In this document: piece after piece, positions 19,574 to 29,562 of the stretch
How the letters are laid out: each line of letters begins with the position of its first letter
Position numbering within the stretch: the first letter of the stretch is position 1
Source of the DNA: Hufsiella arboris
Lineage (GTDB): Bacteria; Bacteroidota; Bacteroidia; Sphingobacteriales; Sphingobacteriaceae
Direction of reading: 5' to 3'
Length of the DNA stretch: 64,000 nt
Assembly (NCBI RefSeq): GCF_009834875.1
Contig: NZ_WVHT01000014.1
Coordinates: 1-64,000, forward strand
Translations under genes and position numbers: made by a program
Notes under the pieces: generated by a model
Told to the model about the DNA's origin: nothing
Database searches by the model: none
Seen by the model: only the letters and a program-made list of their open reading frames with translations

Positions 19574-21730
19574 ATGAGTACAAGTAATATTTCGAGAAGA
19601 CATTTTTTAAGGGCTGCGGGACTCACCGGTACGGCCCTTTTTGTCGGCCTGTACTTTCCGTCAAACGGCGAGGAAGCTAAATTGGCAACTGCATCTGCAG
19701 CGGAAACATCCGATATCGAATTAAATGCCTGGGTGCATATTGATACAAACGGCAAGGTTACCATCTTTAGCCACCGGGCAGAAATGGGCCAGGGCGCCTT
19801 CCAGAGTGTTCCGCAAATCGTCGCTGAAGAACTTGAAGTAAATCTGAAAGATATTACTATTCGCTTCGCGCAAGGCGACCGGGAAAAATACGGTAACCAG
19901 GTAACCGGTGGCAGTTCGACAATCCGCGGTTCCTATAAAAACCTTCTTAAACTGGGTGCGTCGGCACGTGAGATGCTGATCATGGCAGCTGCCACAAAAT
20001 GGCAGGTATCTGTAGCTGACTGTTATGCCGAATCGGGACATGTTATCCACCGCCCTTCCGGAAAGAAATTTCACTATGGTGAGCTGGTGGAAGCTGCGTC
20101 GAAGCTCGAGGCGCCAAAGGATATCGTGTTAAAGAAGCGATCAGATTATAAACTGATTGGTAAGCCATTAAGCCGGCAGGACAGCCCGTTAAAAACAAAC
20201 GGTACAGCCGTATTCGGGTTGGATAAAAAATTGCCTGGTATGCTGTATGCCGTGGTTGAACGGAATCCGCGCCTTCGGGGTAAGCTGGTTAGCTTCGATG
20301 CAAGTGCTGCGCTTAAAGTGGCCGGCGTGAAGAAAGTTTTCAAGGTTCAAACCGGGGTTTTCCAAACCTTCAGAGATGGTGTCGCCGTTGTGGCCGACAG
20401 CACCTGGGCAGCAATACAGGGACGAAAAGCGTTGAAAATAGAATGGGACGACAGTGGTTTTGAGCACATGAGTACCGCTGAGATCTACAGGCGGCAAAAT
20501 GACTTATTGAAAAACCAGGAAGGGTTATCCGCAAAAAAACAAGGCGATCCGGATGAAATACTGGCTTTGGCTGCCCAAAAACTTGACGTTGTTTATGAAA
20601 CGCCTTACCAGTCGCACAGCGCGATGGAGCCACTCAATTGCGTTGCACACTACCAGGAAGATAAAATAGAAATATGGGGACCAATACAAGCGCCCGAGTG
20701 GGTACAGGATTATATCTGCGGACAGTTTAAGCTACCTAAGGAAAAGGTCGTGGTCAATATGACATTTTTAGGCGGTGGTTTTGGCAGGAAAGCATTTATG
20801 GATTATCCCCATGAGGCCTGCCTGATTTCAAAAGAAATAAATGCGCCAGTACAGGTCGTTTGGACGAGGGAAGACGATATGACACAGGGCCCCTACCGTG
20901 CGGGCATTTCTTACCGGTGCCAGGGTGCGCTCACAAATGGCCAGCTCAGTGCATTGAAGTTTAAAATGGCCGGACAAAACATCGGGCATTGGATGGGTGC
21001 ACCTAAAGATCAGCCTAACCGCAGCACGACAGAAGGTTTTCTGGCGCCCTATTATGAAAGTATAAAGAATGTCAGCTTTTCGGATATCCCTTTCGAGATA
21101 CCGATTCCAAATGTCTGGTGGCGTTCAGTTTACGCGTCAACCAACGGTTTTGCGTACGAAAGCCTGATCAACGAGATGGCCCACCTGGCAAAAAAAGATC
21201 CGCTTGAGTTTAGAAGAGATTACTTGAAAGATGAGCGATCCAGGAAGCTGATCGATAAAATGGAGGAGCTTTCCGGCTGGAAAGAAAAAAAGAACGGAGA
21301 AGGCTTCGGGTTGGCGATTACAGAATGTTTTGCTACAACAGTGGGCCAGGTTGTTAAGGTTTCGCGTAAAGCGGACGGAAAGATCAAGATAGATAAAGTT
21401 TGGGCAGTGGTCGATTGCGGCTGGTATGTAAATCCTGATATTATTCATGCCCAGGTTGAAGGGTCTGTTTTAATGGCATATGCAGCGGCAACTATTCATC
21501 AAATCACCTTTAAAGATGGGTTGGTAGAACAAAAAAACTTCTATAACTATTTAATGCCAAGGATCAGCGACATGCCGAAAGTTGAAGTGCATGTGATGGA
21601 AAACGATGAAAATGCGGGCGGCGTCGGCGAACCGGGACTTCCGCCATTTACGCCGGCGCTCACCGAAGCTATTTTTGACCTCACAGGAAAACGCATCAGG
21701 AAGCTGCCATTTGATATGGATAACGTATAA
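19574..21730 (+). CDS. Molybdopterin-binding subunit, xanthine dehydrogenase family (IorB-like)
   Basis: 718 residues. A twin-arginine signal (SRRHFLRAAGLTGTALFVGLYF) shows folded export to the periplasm. Cofactor motifs include HRAEMGQGAFQSVPQIVAEE, GGGFGRKAFMDYPHEA and the C-terminal GGVGEPGLPPFTPALTEA, which carries the catalytic Glu. The length matches isoquinoline 1-oxidoreductase beta subunits. With the preceding two genes it forms an oxygen-independent hydroxylase of aldehydes or N-heterocycles, donating electrons to cytochrome c. No XdhC/CoxI-type maturation protein is adjacent, so cofactor insertion must depend on a distant gene. Substrate unknown. Confidence 0.92.
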   Translation: MSTSNISRRHFLRAAGLTGTALFVGLYFPSNGEEAKLATASAAETSDIELNAWVHIDTNGKVTIFSHRAEMGQGAFQSVPQIVAEELEVNLKDITIRFAQGDREKYGNQVTGGSSTIRGSYKNLLKLGASAREMLIMAAATKWQVSVADCYAESGHVIHRPSGKKFHYGELVEAASKLEAPKDIVLKKRSDYKLIGKPLSRQDSPLKTNGTAVFGLDKKLPGMLYAVVERNPRLRGKLVSFDASAALKVAGVKKVFKVQTGVFQTFRDGVAVVADSTWAAIQGRKALKIEWDDSGFEHMSTAEIYRRQNDLLKNQEGLSAKKQGDPDEILALAAQKLDVVYETPYQSHSAMEPLNCVAHYQEDKIEIWGPIQAPEWVQDYICGQFKLPKEKVVVNMTFLGGGFGRKAFMDYPHEACLISKEINAPVQVVWTREDDMTQGPYRAGISYRCQGALTNGQLSALKFKMAGQNIGHWMGAPKDQPNRSTTEGFLAPYYESIKNVSFSDIPFEIPIPNVWWRSVYASTNGFAYESLINEMAHLAKKDPLEFRRDYLKDERSRKLIDKMEELSGWKEKKNGEGFGLAITECFATTVGQVVKVSRKADGKIKIDKVWAVVDCGWYVNPDIIHAQVEGSVLMAYAAATIHQITFKDGLVEQKNFYNYLMPRISDMPKVEVHVMENDENAGGVGEPGLPPFTPALTEAIFDLTGKRIRKLPFDMDNV

Positions 21731-21910
21731 ACGCAATATGTTAATGAGCGGCGAAGTAATCCTAACAATCAGATTATCGTCCAGGTGTTGTCACTGAACG
21801 CCAGTCTGCTGACAAGCAGGGAGTCGAAGTGCAGACTTAAACCAAGCCATTTCAAACTTTTTAACTATTCCTTTAAAGTGTTTTACGTATACTAGTACAA
21901 AGCAAGCCAG

Positions 21911-24322
21911 ATGATAAAAAACTACTTAAAAATAGCCGGGCGTAATCTTTGGAATCATAAGTTTTACACTTTTATTAACATGTTCGGGCTGGCTTTGAGC
22001 ATTAGCTGCAGCATAATTCTATTCAAGTTTATAACCTATCATCTAAGTTTTGACAACTACCATCACGATTCTAAACAGATTTACAGGGTTGTACACAGAT
22101 TGACATTCGATGATGGCATCCCACTGTATGATCAGGGAGCACCGCTGGCGCTGGCAAAGAATATTGCAGCTAAAAACCCAAAAGTAGTGGATGTAGGCGT
22201 GTTGCTTAGAATGCACGATATCAATGTTATAATTCCTCAAAATGATGTCGCCGGGAAAAAAATGTTTGCCGAGCATGAAAACATCGCCATTACCGACGGT
22301 CACTTTTTCAATCTTTTCGATTATCAATGGGAACAAGGAAACAAAAACACCTCCCTTTCGGAACCCAACACCGTAGTTTTAAGTCATGGTTTAGCGGAAA
22401 AATATTTCGGGAGCCAGGATGTTATCGGGAAAACCATTAAGGTTGATAACAAAAACATCTTTAGAGTGACAGGGGTAGTAAAAAACCATCCAGCCAATAC
22501 TGATATCAATTCGGATATATTCCTGTCATTATCAACGCTAAAATCTATTTACCCCGAAGTTGCAGATGCCATGCAAGACGATTGGGGTTTTATCAATTCC
22601 ACCAATTCTGTTTACGTTGCTTTGCGCGAAGGCGTTAACCCGCAGATTATCGAGAGCGATATCGCTAACATGAACAGGAAAGCACAGGGAGCGATGGCAA
22701 AACCCTACCATTTTATGATGCTTCCCTTAAGCGAGATGCATTTCGACAGCCGCTTTGCGGGTGTTATCCAGCGATCGTTATTAATTACGCTGGGCGTCAT
22801 TGGCTTATTACTTGTAATTATCGCCTGTGTCAATTTTGTCAATCTGGCTACTGCGCAAAGTTTAAAAAGGGCAAAAGAAATAGGTACACGAAAGGTTTTA
22901 GGTAGCTCACCGCTGGCTATTTTTATACAATTTATTTCTGAAACAGCCTATATCGTGTTCCTTGCTACGCTATTCTCTTTTATAATAGTGTCGATCATTG
23001 TACCGGTTTTAAATAACTGGTTACAAACTCAGTTTACTCTTAACATTTTAAATGATTACCGGCTTCTGATCTTCATTGGAATGGCTCTGCCAATTATCAT
23101 ATTGGCCGCCGGATCGTACCCGGCACTTCTTTTAAGCAGCGTCAACCCTCTCAATGCTTTGAAGAACCAGCTAAACAACGAATTGCAGACTGCGGGCTTT
23201 ACCCGGAAAGGACTGATTATCGTACAAAATGTAATAGCGCAGGTACTCATCATCAGCACTATATTAATAACCATGCAGGTTCGGTATCTCAAAACCACTG
23301 ATCTCGGTTATAATAAAAATTCGGTGCTATTATTTCCACTGCCAGATAACGATAAAGGCAAAACCGATTTCCTGCGCAATCAACTTTTGTCAGACCCTGC
23401 TATAAAAGATATTTCCTATTGTTACCGGGCGCCATCTTCAACAGCGGATAAAGGCGGTTCTATTAAATTCGATACCCGCGATTGGGAAAAGTTTGTTGGC
23501 CGTACCATAATGGGCGATGCCAGTTATGTTAAAACTTTCGGTATACAGTTAATTGCCGGCCGCAATATTGCGGAGAGTGACACCGCCCGCGAGTATCTTG
23601 TCAATGAATCGCTTGTAAAAAACTTAGGTATTAAAGATCCGCAGCAAGTTATCGGCAGGCAGTTTACCGCAGGCGACCTGTCAAACAATCCCGGCATCAT
23701 TGTGGGGGTGGTAAAAGATTTTCATGCCAAATCATTGTATACGGGAATTGAGCCTGAGTATATCACAACCTATAGAAAGGGTTACCAGTACGCCGGCGTA
23801 AAGATCAAACCAGGAAATCCATCCGCGGTTATTGACCATATTAAAAAGGAATGGCAATCGGTTTACCCGGATAATGTATTTGAATACCATTTTCTTGATC
23901 AGCAGATAGCCGATTTTTATCATAGGGAAGATTTGCTGAATAAACTCATTACGGTAAGCGCTGTCATCGCTATTTTTATAAGCTGCCTCGGCTTGCTGGG
24001 CGTGATCTCGTTATTAACTTTACAGCGTACCAAAGAAATAGGTATCCGGAAAGTTCTTGGTGCATCGGTGGCAAATATAACAGGGTTACTTTCTGCCGAA
24101 TTCCTGAAACTGGTACTTATGGCTGTCATTGTAGCCTCTCCTATAGCGTGGTTAGTCATGAGTAAATACCTGCAAAATTTTGCCTATCATATTGCTATTC
24201 CATGGTGGGTATTTGCTTTTGCAGGTTTTTTAGCCTTGCTTATAGCATTTGTCACAGTCAGTTTTCAATCGATAAAAGCGGCATTAGCTAACCCGGTTAA
24301 TAGCCTGAGAGCTGGGGAGTAA
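21911..24322 (+). CDS. ABC transporter permease, FtsX/MacB-like
   Basis: 803 residues. A first membrane segment (about 22-43) is followed by a large periplasmic MacB-PCD domain. Three segments with the first FtsX domain come next (about 290-420, VIGLLLVIIACVNFVNLATAQSLKRAKEIGTRKVLG). The whole pattern is then repeated, ending in a second FtsX domain (about 680-803, RTKEIGIRKVLGASV). This duplicated architecture is typical of Bacteroidota permeases. The ATPase partner is not adjacent, which is common for this family. The likely role is mechanical transmission to envelope efflux or lipoprotein machinery. It stands alone between a 180-bp gap and a convergent gene. Confidence 0.92.
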   Translation: MIKNYLKIAGRNLWNHKFYTFINMFGLALSISCSIILFKFITYHLSFDNYHHDSKQIYRVVHRLTFDDGIPLYDQGAPLALAKNIAAKNPKVVDVGVLLRMHDINVIIPQNDVAGKKMFAEHENIAITDGHFFNLFDYQWEQGNKNTSLSEPNTVVLSHGLAEKYFGSQDVIGKTIKVDNKNIFRVTGVVKNHPANTDINSDIFLSLSTLKSIYPEVADAMQDDWGFINSTNSVYVALREGVNPQIIESDIANMNRKAQGAMAKPYHFMMLPLSEMHFDSRFAGVIQRSLLITLGVIGLLLVIIACVNFVNLATAQSLKRAKEIGTRKVLGSSPLAIFIQFISETAYIVFLATLFSFIIVSIIVPVLNNWLQTQFTLNILNDYRLLIFIGMALPIIILAAGSYPALLLSSVNPLNALKNQLNNELQTAGFTRKGLIIVQNVIAQVLIISTILITMQVRYLKTTDLGYNKNSVLLFPLPDNDKGKTDFLRNQLLSDPAIKDISYCYRAPSSTADKGGSIKFDTRDWEKFVGRTIMGDASYVKTFGIQLIAGRNIAESDTAREYLVNESLVKNLGIKDPQQVIGRQFTAGDLSNNPGIIVGVVKDFHAKSLYTGIEPEYITTYRKGYQYAGVKIKPGNPSAVIDHIKKEWQSVYPDNVFEYHFLDQQIADFYHREDLLNKLITVSAVIAIFISCLGLLGVISLLTLQRTKEIGIRKVLGASVANITGLLSAEFLKLVLMAVIVASPIAWLVMSKYLQNFAYHIAIPWWVFAFAGFLALLIAFVTVSFQSIKAALANPVNSLRAGE

Positions 24323-24352
24323 ATAGTGTTAAATCTAAAGGCAAGGCCTCCT

Positions 24353-24844
24353 TTAACTTAAGCCGGTCTTTGACTCCACTTCTAAAATCATTTTTCTGAT
24401 TAAGGAGATTTGTCCTAAATGATAGTAGCTGTGCTCAACAACTCCTTCTATATTCCGTAAATATGTGCCGTATTTTTCATCTATGAATATTTCGTCTAAC
24501 TTGCTATCGGGCATTTCTTCTATTTGACTGGCAAATTTTTCTGAATTAGTTAAAAACTCGTTTACTAATTCTTTCCAGTCTTCTTCAGATTTAATAGCCG
24601 GAAGGTCAAAGCTATATTGGTCCCTGATCTCAAGTATTCCGCGGTTAAACACATTTAAAAGGCCTGCCAAATAGTAGTTGATATGATAGGTCAAAGCCGC
24701 AATTGTATTTAAACTACCAATCTTTTGGATGGCCTGTTCCCAGGTTACATTTAGTAATTGTTCCTTGTAGTTTGTATTAGCAATCCACCGCCCGTTTAGT
24801 AAGACTTCTCTTAGTCGGTTTGCAATAAATTTATTTCTAGTCAT
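24353..24844 (-). CDS. DinB-like protein (DUF1572 type)
   Basis: 163 residues, helical. Possible metal-binding His residues lie in AALTYHINYYLAGLLNVF and GVVEHSYYHLGQISLIRKM, the layout of the DinB/DUF1572 four-helix bundle. Related proteins include thiol-dependent transferases, but no activity can be assigned. Start ATG 24844 (MTRNKFIANRLREVLLNG) was chosen; the open frame runs 37 codons further upstream into sequence without family similarity. It converges with the ABC permease gene, with a 30-bp gap. Confidence 0.75.
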   Translation of the reverse strand: MTRNKFIANRLREVLLNGRWIANTNYKEQLLNVTWEQAIQKIGSLNTIAALTYHINYYLAGLLNVFNRGILEIRDQYSFDLPAIKSEEDWKELVNEFLTNSEKFASQIEEMPDSKLDEIFIDEKYGTYLRNIEGVVEHSYYHLGQISLIRKMILEVESKTGLS

Positions 24845-24999
24845 TCTCAATTTCAATTTAAGAATTTCTTCGATATTGACACTGACAGTCGTATGATTGC
24901 GTGGAGAGTAACGCCGGTTCAGGAAAAATTGTGATGGTTCCCTGATAGCCAGCACTTCGATATATTTTCAGGATATGCCGAAGTACTGCAGGGCTCGTA

Positions 25000-25392
25000 T
25001 TAGCCCATCGGCGTACAGATCTCAATTAAAAAGCCGTCCGGGTCTCTGATATAGGCAACTGTTTGCCCCCAGGGTTTGGTTTTCGGATCTTCAACTATTG
25101 TTGCACCCGCATCGACCGCAGCTTTTATGGTCGCTTCTACATTATCCGTCGTAAAACCGATTTCAATTCCAAATGGCTTATTTGTCAGACTGCTTTCGAT
25201 GAATCCATCTGTCAGATTAGATTTCGCCAATACGGTTGAAGCAAAAGAAAGTGTTGTTTCTCCGGCCATAAGTTCCCCGTAGTCGTTTCCCGGTGTCACA
25301 AATTTCCGTGCAAACCCAAAAGCTTTTTCATAGAATTCAACGCTTCGTTCTACGTCCTGAACGTACAGGATTGTGTAAGCAAATTTTATCAT
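25000..25392 (-). CDS. VOC/glyoxalase-fold protein
   Basis: 130 residues, two beta-alpha-beta-beta-beta units. The first reads [25 protein letters not shown]. The second ends [19 protein letters not shown], with the conserved metal-ligand Glu at the end. The family includes glyoxalases, dioxygenases and resistance proteins; this short form is usually annotated as VOC family. It is divergently transcribed from the sugar-acid dehydratase at 25480, with an 87-bp shared promoter region. Confidence 0.88.
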   Translation of the reverse strand: MIKFAYTILYVQDVERSVEFYEKAFGFARKFVTPGNDYGELMAGETTLSFASTVLAKSNLTDGFIESSLTNKPFGIEIGFTTDNVEATIKAAVDAGATIVEDPKTKPWGQTVAYIRDPDGFLIEICTPMG

Positions 25393-25479
25393 GGTGTAAA
25401 AATATAATATTCAAATTGTTCGTCTCATCGTATATTTAATTCGCAACGATAACCATAATACCTGAAGCCAACGTTAACC

Positions 25480-27195
25480 ATGTCCGAAAGAAAATTACGA
25501 AGTGAAGAATGGTTTGCCAGAACCGGGAAAGACGGATTTATTTACCGGGCCTGGATGAAAAACCAGGGAATACCTGAGCACGAGTTCAAAAGCAAACCCA
25601 TTATAGGAATTTGTAATACATGGAGCGAGTTAACGCCCTGTAATGCTCACTTTAAAGAATTAGCTCAGTCCGTTAAGAATGGCATATTTGAAGCAGGGGG
25701 TTTTCCCGTAGAATTTCCTGTTATGTCGCTCGGCGAAACCCTGATGAAACCCACAGCTATGCTCTTCAGAAACCTGGTTAGCATGGATGTTGAAGAATCC
25801 ATCCGCGCTAACCCGCTTGACGGCATTGTTCTGCTTTGCGGCTGCGACAAAACGACTCCCGCGCTGATAATGGGCGCATGCAGCGTCGACATTCCCACAA
25901 TAGTGGTTTCGGGCGGATCCATGCTTACGGGCAAGTTTCGTGGCAAGGACATCGGCACGTCGGATATCTGGCGTTTCTTCGCCGACTATCAAACCGGACA
26001 AATGAATGATGAGGATATGTACACCGCCGAAGCTTGCCTGGCGCGAAGCCAGGGACATTGCGCGGTAATGGGAACAGCATCGTCTATGGCCTGTATGGTG
26101 GAATCGCTCGGTTTATCCCTGCCACAAAACGCGGCGATACCTGCACCGGATTCCAGGCGGAAAGTATTGGCTCATTTATCGGGAAACCGTATTGTAGAAA
26201 TGATAAGAGAAGACCTTAAGCTATCTGATATCCTGACCAGGAAAGCTTTTGAAAATGCCATAACGGTTAACGCGGCGATAGGCGGTTCAACGAATTTCAT
26301 TATTCATTTGCTGGCAATTGCCGCACGCATTGGCGTTGATTTAACAATCGATGATTTTGACACCACAGGAAACCAGATTCCGTTGCTGGCCAATTTACAG
26401 CCATCGGGAAAATACTTTATGGAAGATTTCTTCTATGCCGGCGGACTGCCTGCTTTGATGAAAGAACTTCATGAAAAATTAAACAGCGGTATTATTACTG
26501 TGTCTGGAAAACCTATGGCACAGAACTATGAGAACAGCGAGTGCTACAATCGGGATATTATCACAACACTCGATAAGCCTTTTAACCAGGTAGCCGGCAT
26601 TACCGTTTTGAAAGGGAACTTATGTAAAAACGGGGCTGTCATGAAGCCATCGGCAGCGAGCGTCCATTTATTGCAGCACATTGGTAAAGCGGTTGTTTTT
26701 GAAAACATTGAAGACTTCAACAAACGAATTAATGACCCGCAGCTGGATGTCGACGAAAACTCTGTGCTTGTTTTGAAAAATGTCGGCCCAAAAGGTTATC
26801 CGGGAATGCCGGAGGTTGGCAATATGCTTATACCAAAAAAATTACTTGACAAAGGAATCACAGATATGGTGCGTATTTCCGATGGCCGGATGAGCGGTAC
26901 CGGTTTTGGAACAGTTGTTTTGCATATTTCGCCGGAAGCGGCAGTGGGTGGCACATTGGCAATCGTACAAGATGGCGACATTATCGAACTTGATTACCGA
27001 AACAGGTTGCTGAATGTAAGGCTCAGCGATGAGGAAATTGCTTCCAGGAAATTAAATCGGGCAGATGATGCTGCAATTGCATTAAGAGGATATGCCCATT
27101 TATATCAAACTCATGTTGAGCAGGCCCACCTGGGAGCAGATCTCGATTTCTTAAAGGGAAATTCTGGCAGTAAAGTTTTAAGGGATTCGCACTAG
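25480..27195 (+). CDS. Sugar-acid dehydratase, IlvD/Edd family
   Basis: 571 residues. Iron-sulfur ligands C54 (ELTPCNAHF), C122 (LLCGCDKTTPA) and C194 (QGHCAVMGTASSM) have the same spacing as in pentonate dehydratases such as L-arabinonate and D-xylonate dehydratase. K124, beside C122, is in the position of the carbamylated metal-binding lysine. The C-terminal motif GRMSGTGFGTVVLH is also conserved. The overall pattern favours an aldonic-acid dehydratase rather than the branched-chain amino acid enzyme IlvD. With the adjacent SDR it suggests oxidative sugar breakdown to a 2-keto-3-deoxy acid. Lactonase and downstream enzymes are not in this window. Confidence 0.88.
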   Translation: MSERKLRSEEWFARTGKDGFIYRAWMKNQGIPEHEFKSKPIIGICNTWSELTPCNAHFKELAQSVKNGIFEAGGFPVEFPVMSLGETLMKPTAMLFRNLVSMDVEESIRANPLDGIVLLCGCDKTTPALIMGACSVDIPTIVVSGGSMLTGKFRGKDIGTSDIWRFFADYQTGQMNDEDMYTAEACLARSQGHCAVMGTASSMACMVESLGLSLPQNAAIPAPDSRRKVLAHLSGNRIVEMIREDLKLSDILTRKAFENAITVNAAIGGSTNFIIHLLAIAARIGVDLTIDDFDTTGNQIPLLANLQPSGKYFMEDFFYAGGLPALMKELHEKLNSGIITVSGKPMAQNYENSECYNRDIITTLDKPFNQVAGITVLKGNLCKNGAVMKPSAASVHLLQHIGKAVVFENIEDFNKRINDPQLDVDENSVLVLKNVGPKGYPGMPEVGNMLIPKKLLDKGITDMVRISDGRMSGTGFGTVVLHISPEAAVGGTLAIVQDGDIIELDYRNRLLNVRLSDEEIASRKLNRADDAAIALRGYAHLYQTHVEQAHLGADLDFLKGNSGSKVLRDSH

Positions 27196-27205
27196 TATAT
27201 TCAGG

Positions 27206-27976
27206 ATGAATTTTAATAATAAGGTAGTAATCGTTACAGGCGCAGGCCAGGGAATCGGATTCGGGATATGCCAGGCGCTTTCAGAAAAAGGCGCAAGAGT
27301 CATACTAAATGACCTCGACGCAGATCTGGCTGAAAAAGCGGAAGCTTTAATAAATCAAGGTTCCGAAAATCACTGCATTGCGATGGCCGGCGATTCAAGC
27401 GATTTAGTTTTTATAGAGAAGATGGTCGCCACTGCAATTGAATTGTATGGCCGCCTTGACGTAGTTATTGCGAATGCAGGCATTACCCTTTACGGAGATT
27501 TTTTCAGTTACAGCAAGGAATCGTTTTCAAAAGTTATGGACGTTAATCTGGGAGGTTCATTCTTTTTAGCACAGGCAGCTGCAAAGCAAATGAAACTGCA
27601 GGGCGGCGGCGGGGCTATACTTTTTACGTCTTCTGTAGTAGGCCATCAGGCACTTAAAAATCTCGCCGCATATGCCATGACGAAAGCGGCATTGGAGATG
27701 CTGGCGAAAAACCTGGTTATCGAGTTGTCTCAGTACAGAATAACAGTTAACACCGTTGCACCGGGAGCCACATTGACAGAACGAACGACAGGCGAAGCAG
27801 GTTATGAACGCGTTTGGTCAGAAATTACACCGATGGGGCGACCAGCCTCCGTTGCTGATATTGTAAACGCCGCGTTATTCCTCGTGTCGGACGAAGCCAG
27901 GCAAATTACCGGGCAAAGTTTAATTGTGGATGGTGGGTGGACTTCGGTTAGTTCGCTGCCTATCGGCCTTAAATAA
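27206..27976 (+). CDS. SDR-family dehydrogenase
   Basis: 256 residues. The cofactor motif VTGAGQGIGFGICQALSEKG is followed by VIANAGITLYGDFFSY and active-site Ser (ILFTSSVVGH) with YAMTKAALEM (Tyr and Lys). The end is ITGQSLIVDGGWTS. It starts 11 bp after the dehydratase stop, so the two are co-transcribed. A sugar dehydrogenase producing the lactone or acid substrate of the dehydratase is a reasonable inference, as such pairs recur in pentose oxidation loci. Alternatively it may reduce the dehydratase product. Substrate specificity cannot be read from sequence. Confidence 0.9.
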   Translation: MNFNNKVVIVTGAGQGIGFGICQALSEKGARVILNDLDADLAEKAEALINQGSENHCIAMAGDSSDLVFIEKMVATAIELYGRLDVVIANAGITLYGDFFSYSKESFSKVMDVNLGGSFFLAQAAAKQMKLQGGGGAILFTSSVVGHQALKNLAAYAMTKAALEMLAKNLVIELSQYRITVNTVAPGATLTERTTGEAGYERVWSEITPMGRPASVADIVNAALFLVSDEARQITGQSLIVDGGWTSVSSLPIGLK

Positions 27977-28164
27977 TGACGGGTTCGGGCCCTCTATGAT
28001 TCCGGCTCTAAGAAAATCGCTATTTGTAGCTATTTATACGCAATTCCTTGCATATAACGAATAAAAAGTAATAAATTTATTATATCGGTTTCATAGTATT
28101 CTCTAGTCAAGCAGCCCGCCCTTTTTAGAAAATCCGATTCCTTTCTTACTTATAGTTTAAGATT

Positions 28165-29553
28165 ATGACTAACCAAATTAATCTTTTCATTTCGTATGCG
28201 CATGAGGATGAATCGTATTTAAAACAGTTAAAAAAATTCATCAATAAGGACAACAGCCCGAACATAAATATCTGGGATGATGGTGGGATTTTGCCCGGCT
28301 CGGCCTGGGATCAAAGTATCAAAGAGCAAATCGAGAAATCACATATCATACTTTTCCTCATTAGCCAGGATTTCCTCAATTCCAAGTATATCAATACGGT
28401 TGAGTTGAAAATGGCTCTCGACAAGCATACAAAAAAGACCTGCCGGGTGATCCCGATATTTACCCGTAACTGCGTACTTGACAATTATAAAGAAATCAAA
28501 GGCTTACAGGGTTTGCCGGCTAACAAACAGTTTTTAGCAACGCTCGGAAATGATGCCGACAATGAATATGTACTGATCCATAAAAAGATTAATGAGCTGG
28601 CAAATGAATTATTGACGGATAAAAATATATCCGACTCTATTAACAGTAACGATACACAAAGCGGCGTTGCAAAGCAGATCGATACCTTGCGGAAGAACAA
28701 GCAGATATTTTTATCAATTCCCGATTCTCCGGAAGGCAAAGCAAAGCGAAAGGACTTTTTATTTTCTGTGCTCGGAAAAAAACAATGGGAAGAATGGCCT
28801 TACGAGATCGTTCCGGGCGTGGAAGATATTAAAAAGCTCGACACGATGGATGAACCTGAAAAGCAGGAGTTTATTACATCGCTGATCAAAAATTCTTTCT
28901 GTGCCATCCACATCCTGATGACCGCCGATGAGCTGGATGAAGGCTTCGACCAATTCCAGTACCTCACGGCAAAAAATTACCAGGGCAGTGCAACGTATTA
29001 TAAAAACATATTATGGCTTCCAAACTCGCAGATAATTTCAGGCCTTAATGAAAGCTTGCTTATGAACCCTGCCATTATGGGCAGCAACTTCGACCAGATA
29101 TTTATCATGATCGAGGATACCGACAAAGAAAAGGAAGCGAAGATAGAGAACATGAAACCTGTATTTTCTGCGACGAAAAAGGTGTACATGTTCTATGATT
29201 TCGACAAGGATCATAACAACGACCTGCGTATCAAATTAAAAAAGGAGATAGAAAAGAAAGGAAACTTCCTCATTCAAAATCTGCCGAGTTCACCCCTGGA
29301 GAAAGACAAACAGGACCTTGAAAAATGCGATGGAGCCTGCATTTTTTACGGGCTTTCCAATCCCGAATGGTTTGTTATGCGGCAATCGATACTCAATGAT
29401 GCCGGCTTTACACATACCAAAGCGGTTTGTATCGACAACCCGGATATCGACCTGAAGCTTGACCGCGATGTTAGCGTTTGGGCATATAATTTCATCATCA
29501 AGGGACACGGTGAATTAAGCGAGAAGCTGGAACCATTCTTAAACGGTCTTTAA
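28165..29553 (+). CDS. TIR-domain protein, putative NADase effector
   Basis: 462 residues, cytosolic. The N-terminal TIR domain (about 5-150) begins INLFISYAHEDESYLKQLKKF. It contains WDDGGILPGSAWDQ and IEKSHIILFLISQDFLNSKY; E80, in NTVELKMAL, is the candidate catalytic glutamate for NAD cleavage. Two further alpha/beta regions follow: about 175-330 (KQIFLSIPDSPEGKAKRKDF, NSFCAIHILMTADELDEG) and about 340-462 (KVYMFYDFDKDHNNDLRIKL, LEKCDGACIFYGLSNPEW). Their strand-helix order resembles degenerate TIR-like folds, but I do not recognise them. The gene is 9 bp from the STAND NTPase gene, implying shared transcription and a joint role. Confidence 0.85.
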   Translation: MTNQINLFISYAHEDESYLKQLKKFINKDNSPNINIWDDGGILPGSAWDQSIKEQIEKSHIILFLISQDFLNSKYINTVELKMALDKHTKKTCRVIPIFTRNCVLDNYKEIKGLQGLPANKQFLATLGNDADNEYVLIHKKINELANELLTDKNISDSINSNDTQSGVAKQIDTLRKNKQIFLSIPDSPEGKAKRKDFLFSVLGKKQWEEWPYEIVPGVEDIKKLDTMDEPEKQEFITSLIKNSFCAIHILMTADELDEGFDQFQYLTAKNYQGSATYYKNILWLPNSQIISGLNESLLMNPAIMGSNFDQIFIMIEDTDKEKEAKIENMKPVFSATKKVYMFYDFDKDHNNDLRIKLKKEIEKKGNFLIQNLPSSPLEKDKQDLEKCDGACIFYGLSNPEWFVMRQSILNDAGFTHTKAVCIDNPDIDLKLDRDVSVWAYNFIIKGHGELSEKLEPFLNGL

Positions 29554-29562
29554 TATAACAAA

